The position numbers and the translations under genes are program-made. A DNA stretch of 6,526 bases, taken from NCBI GenBank assembly GCA_958427155.1, contig CAUABB010000085.1, positions 1-6,526 of the forward strand, in the 5' to 3' direction. The notes beneath the pieces are model-generated. The model was not told where the DNA came from. It saw only the letters and a program-made list of their open reading frames with translations, and did no database searches. Positions 5,282-6,526 of this stretch are shown piece after piece. This stretch comes from an uncultured Oscillospiraceae bacterium (GTDB taxonomy: Bacteria > Bacillota > Clostridia > Oscillospirales > Ruminococcaceae). The first letter of the stretch is position 1, and every line of letters begins with the position of its first letter.

Positions 5282-6370
5282 TTAATCCAAAAAATCCTTC
5301 AACCGTTTGCTCCGGCTTGGGTGACGGAGTTTCCGCAAGGCTTTTGCCTCAATCTGCCGAATCCGCTCCCGAGTAACGTTAAACTCTTTACCAACTTCCT
5401 CCAGAGTACGGGAACGCCCATCCTCCAACCCAAAACGGAGACGGAGAACCTTCTCTTCACGCTCAGTCAAAGTAGAAAGAACATCGCCCAGCTGCTCTTT
5501 GAGCAGTGTATGAGAAGCAACTTCGGCCGGCGCAGGAGCTTCGTCATCCTGAATAAAATCGCCTAGATGGCTATCTTCTTCTTCGCCGATCGGTGTTTCG
5601 AGAGAAACTGGCTCCTGTGCAACACGAATAATCTCACGGACCTTTTCCACCGGCATATCAAGCTCAGCTGCAATCTCCTCTGCTGTGGGCTCGTGGCCAT
5701 TTTTATGAAGAAGCTGACTTGACACTTTCTTTACTTTATTAATCGTTTCCACCATATGAACGGGGATACGAATCGTCCTTGCCTGGTCGGCGATGGCGCG
5801 GGTAATGGCCTGACGGATCCACCAAGTGGCATAGGTAGAGAATTTAAAGCCTTTGGTATGATCAAACTTTTCAACTGCTTTGATCAACCCCAAGTTTCCC
5901 TCCTGAATCAGATCCAAAAATTGCATACCACGCCCCACATATCGTTTGGCGATGCTGACAACCAGACGGAGATTCGCCTCACTTAAACGTTTACGGGCAA
6001 AAGCGTCCCCCTGTGACATTCTGGTGGCAAGTTCAATCTCTTCCTCGGTAGAAAGAAGAGGAACCCGACCAATTTCTTTGAGATATACTTTAACCGGATC
6101 ATCAATACTAATTCCTTCTGTTGAAAGCGACGCTTCCAGGTCAACATTCACATTGTTGTCCAGCGTGAGGTCAAGATCAATATCCGGCTCAAAATCCTCT
6201 ACAATCTCGATATTCATATTTTCGAGAGAATCATAGAGTTTTTCCATCTGCTCTGGATCAAAATCAAGTTCTTCCAGTGCATCCGTGATTTCCTTGGTTG
6301 TAAGTTTTCCTTTAGCTTTGCCCTGTTCAATCAAATCGGCTACCGCAGGTTTTTTCTCAGTTGCTCCCAT
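5282..6370 (-). CDS. rpoD: Primary RNA polymerase sigma factor (sigma-70/SigA)
   Basis: This 362-residue housekeeping sigma factor directs RNA polymerase to TTGACA/TATAAT promoters such as the two in this window. Region 1.1 covers about residues 10-55 (ADLIEQGKAKGKLTTKEI). An acidic linker follows (56-80). Region 1.2 is DDPVKVYLKEIGRVPLLSTEEE (90-111). Regions 2.1-2.4 span about 125-205: NLRLVVSIAKRYVGRGMQ, FLDLIQEGNLGLIKAVEKFD, then FKFSTYATWWIRQAITRAIA for -10 recognition and melting. Region 3 is at 205-280. Region 4.2, RTLEEVGKEFNVTRERIRQI (321-340), is the -35-binding helix-turn-helix. The end RLKDFLD is typical. The length is close to that of Bacillus SigA, and the E. coli non-conserved insert is absent. 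An in-frame TGA two codons before the ATG excludes an earlier start. The Shine-Dalgarno is weak: GGA about 10 nt upstream, GGAG 16 nt upstream. No promoter is evident in the dnaG gap, so it is probably co-transcribed with dnaG. There is no terminator after it. Confidence 0.98.
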   Translation of the reverse strand: MGATEKKPAVADLIEQGKAKGKLTTKEITDALEELDFDPEQMEKLYDSLENMNIEIVEDFEPDIDLDLTLDNNVNVDLEASLSTEGISIDDPVKVYLKEIGRVPLLSTEEEIELATRMSQGDAFARKRLSEANLRLVVSIAKRYVGRGMQFLDLIQEGNLGLIKAVEKFDHTKGFKFSTYATWWIRQAITRAIADQARTIRIPVHMVETINKVKKVSSQLLHKNGHEPTAEEIAAELDMPVEKVREIIRVAQEPVSLETPIGEEEDSHLGDFIQDDEAPAPAEVASHTLLKEQLGDVLSTLTEREEKVLRLRFGLEDGRSRTLEEVGKEFNVTRERIRQIEAKALRKLRHPSRSKRLKDFLD

Positions 6371-6412
6371 AATTCACATTTCCATTCTCCGCTGCCGCCA
6401 CGGTTTTTTATG

Positions 6413-6448
6413 ATAAACGCCATGCGGCAATAAATGGCGCCCGTTTAT
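6413..6448 (-). other. Bulged stem-loop in the dnaG-rpoD gap
   Basis: CGCCAT and ATGGCG form a 6-bp stem around a 10-nt loop. After a 4-nt bulge on one side, ATAAA and TTTAT extend it by 5 pairs. No U-run follows on the minus strand (the sequence continues CATAAAAAACCG), so it is not a terminator. It could be a processing or stability element between the two cistrons, which is only an inference. Confidence 0.4.
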
Positions 6449-6454
6449 ACTCCC

Positions 6455-6526
6455 TCAAAGCAGCTTCCTGCCGCCCGTTTTTTTCTGTTTCTGCTGTTCG
6501 TAAAATCTCAAAAGCTCCTGCGTACC
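6455..6526 (-). CDS. dnaG: C-terminal end of a probable DNA primase (cut by window edge)
   Basis: Only the last 23 codons and the TGA stop are in the window. The peptide includes QELLRFYEQQKQKK and ends GGRKLL, a basic, helical tail that would suit the C-terminal, helicase-interacting domain of DnaG. The assignment rests mainly on position: dnaG lies directly upstream of the primary sigma gene in very many bacteria, and the 84-nt spacing fits an operon. The fragment is too short to identify by itself. Another frame here is also open to the window edge, which is why confidence is moderate. Confidence 0.55.
   Translation of the reverse strand, partial: GTQELLRFYEQQKQKKTGGRKLL

Noticed and set aside
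6371..6454. Separate rpoD promoter in the dnaG gap
   Set aside because: TTGCCG and TATAAA/TATCAT-like words occur, but not at workable spacing, so no promoter is called.
6410..6526. Alternative open frame through the right end that would run past the dnaG stop
   Set aside because: It is open to the window edge, but its sequence is less like a primase C-terminus and it would run through the stem-loop. The frame ending at 6455 is preferred, with moderate confidence.

Overview
The window holds a block of housekeeping information-processing genes, all transcribed from the minus strand. In transcription order (right to left) they are the last 23 codons of a probable dnaG (primase), rpoD (primary sigma factor), a small Rrf2-family regulator with a four-cysteine cluster motif, rpoB (RNA polymerase beta), and the first 199 codons of rpoC (beta'). 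I see no mobile element, CRISPR array, rRNA or tRNA gene.

The organism is most likely a low-to-mid-GC Firmicute of the class Clostridia, perhaps an Oscillospirales/Ruminococcaceae relative. The evidence is a RpoB of the Gram-positive type, without the large E. coli insertions but with an acidic C-terminal tail; a short SigA-type RpoD of 362 residues; the dnaG-rpoD pairing; and consensus TTGACA/TATAAT promoters with A/T-rich upstream tracts. The genus is an inference and cannot be settled from this window.

Layout. dnaG and rpoD are 84 nt apart and look co-transcribed. rpoD has no terminator of its own: the -35 box of the regulator begins 8 nt after the rpoD stop. The regulator has its own promoter with a palindromic operator-like dyad, and its gene ends in a strong intrinsic terminator. 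A 404-nt region without a gene follows. It carries that terminator, then an A/T-rich tract, an exact consensus promoter (TTGACA-17-TATAAT) and a leader of about 170 nt with three stem-loops in front of rpoB. rpoB and rpoC are tightly coupled, with 15 nt between them and an AAAGGAG ribosome-binding site.

How the genes work together: rpoB, rpoC and rpoD supply most of the housekeeping RNA polymerase holoenzyme. The usual ribosomal-protein neighbours of rpoB (rplJ, rplL) are absent on the upstream side, and the regulator gene sits there instead. The most interesting signal is an 18-bp stretch in the regulator's promoter that recurs at 15 of 18 positions, in the same orientation, over the predicted rpoB transcription start. 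This raises the possibility that the Fe-S-type regulator also controls the polymerase subunit operon. That is an inference from sequence similarity only. The rest of the window is conventional.
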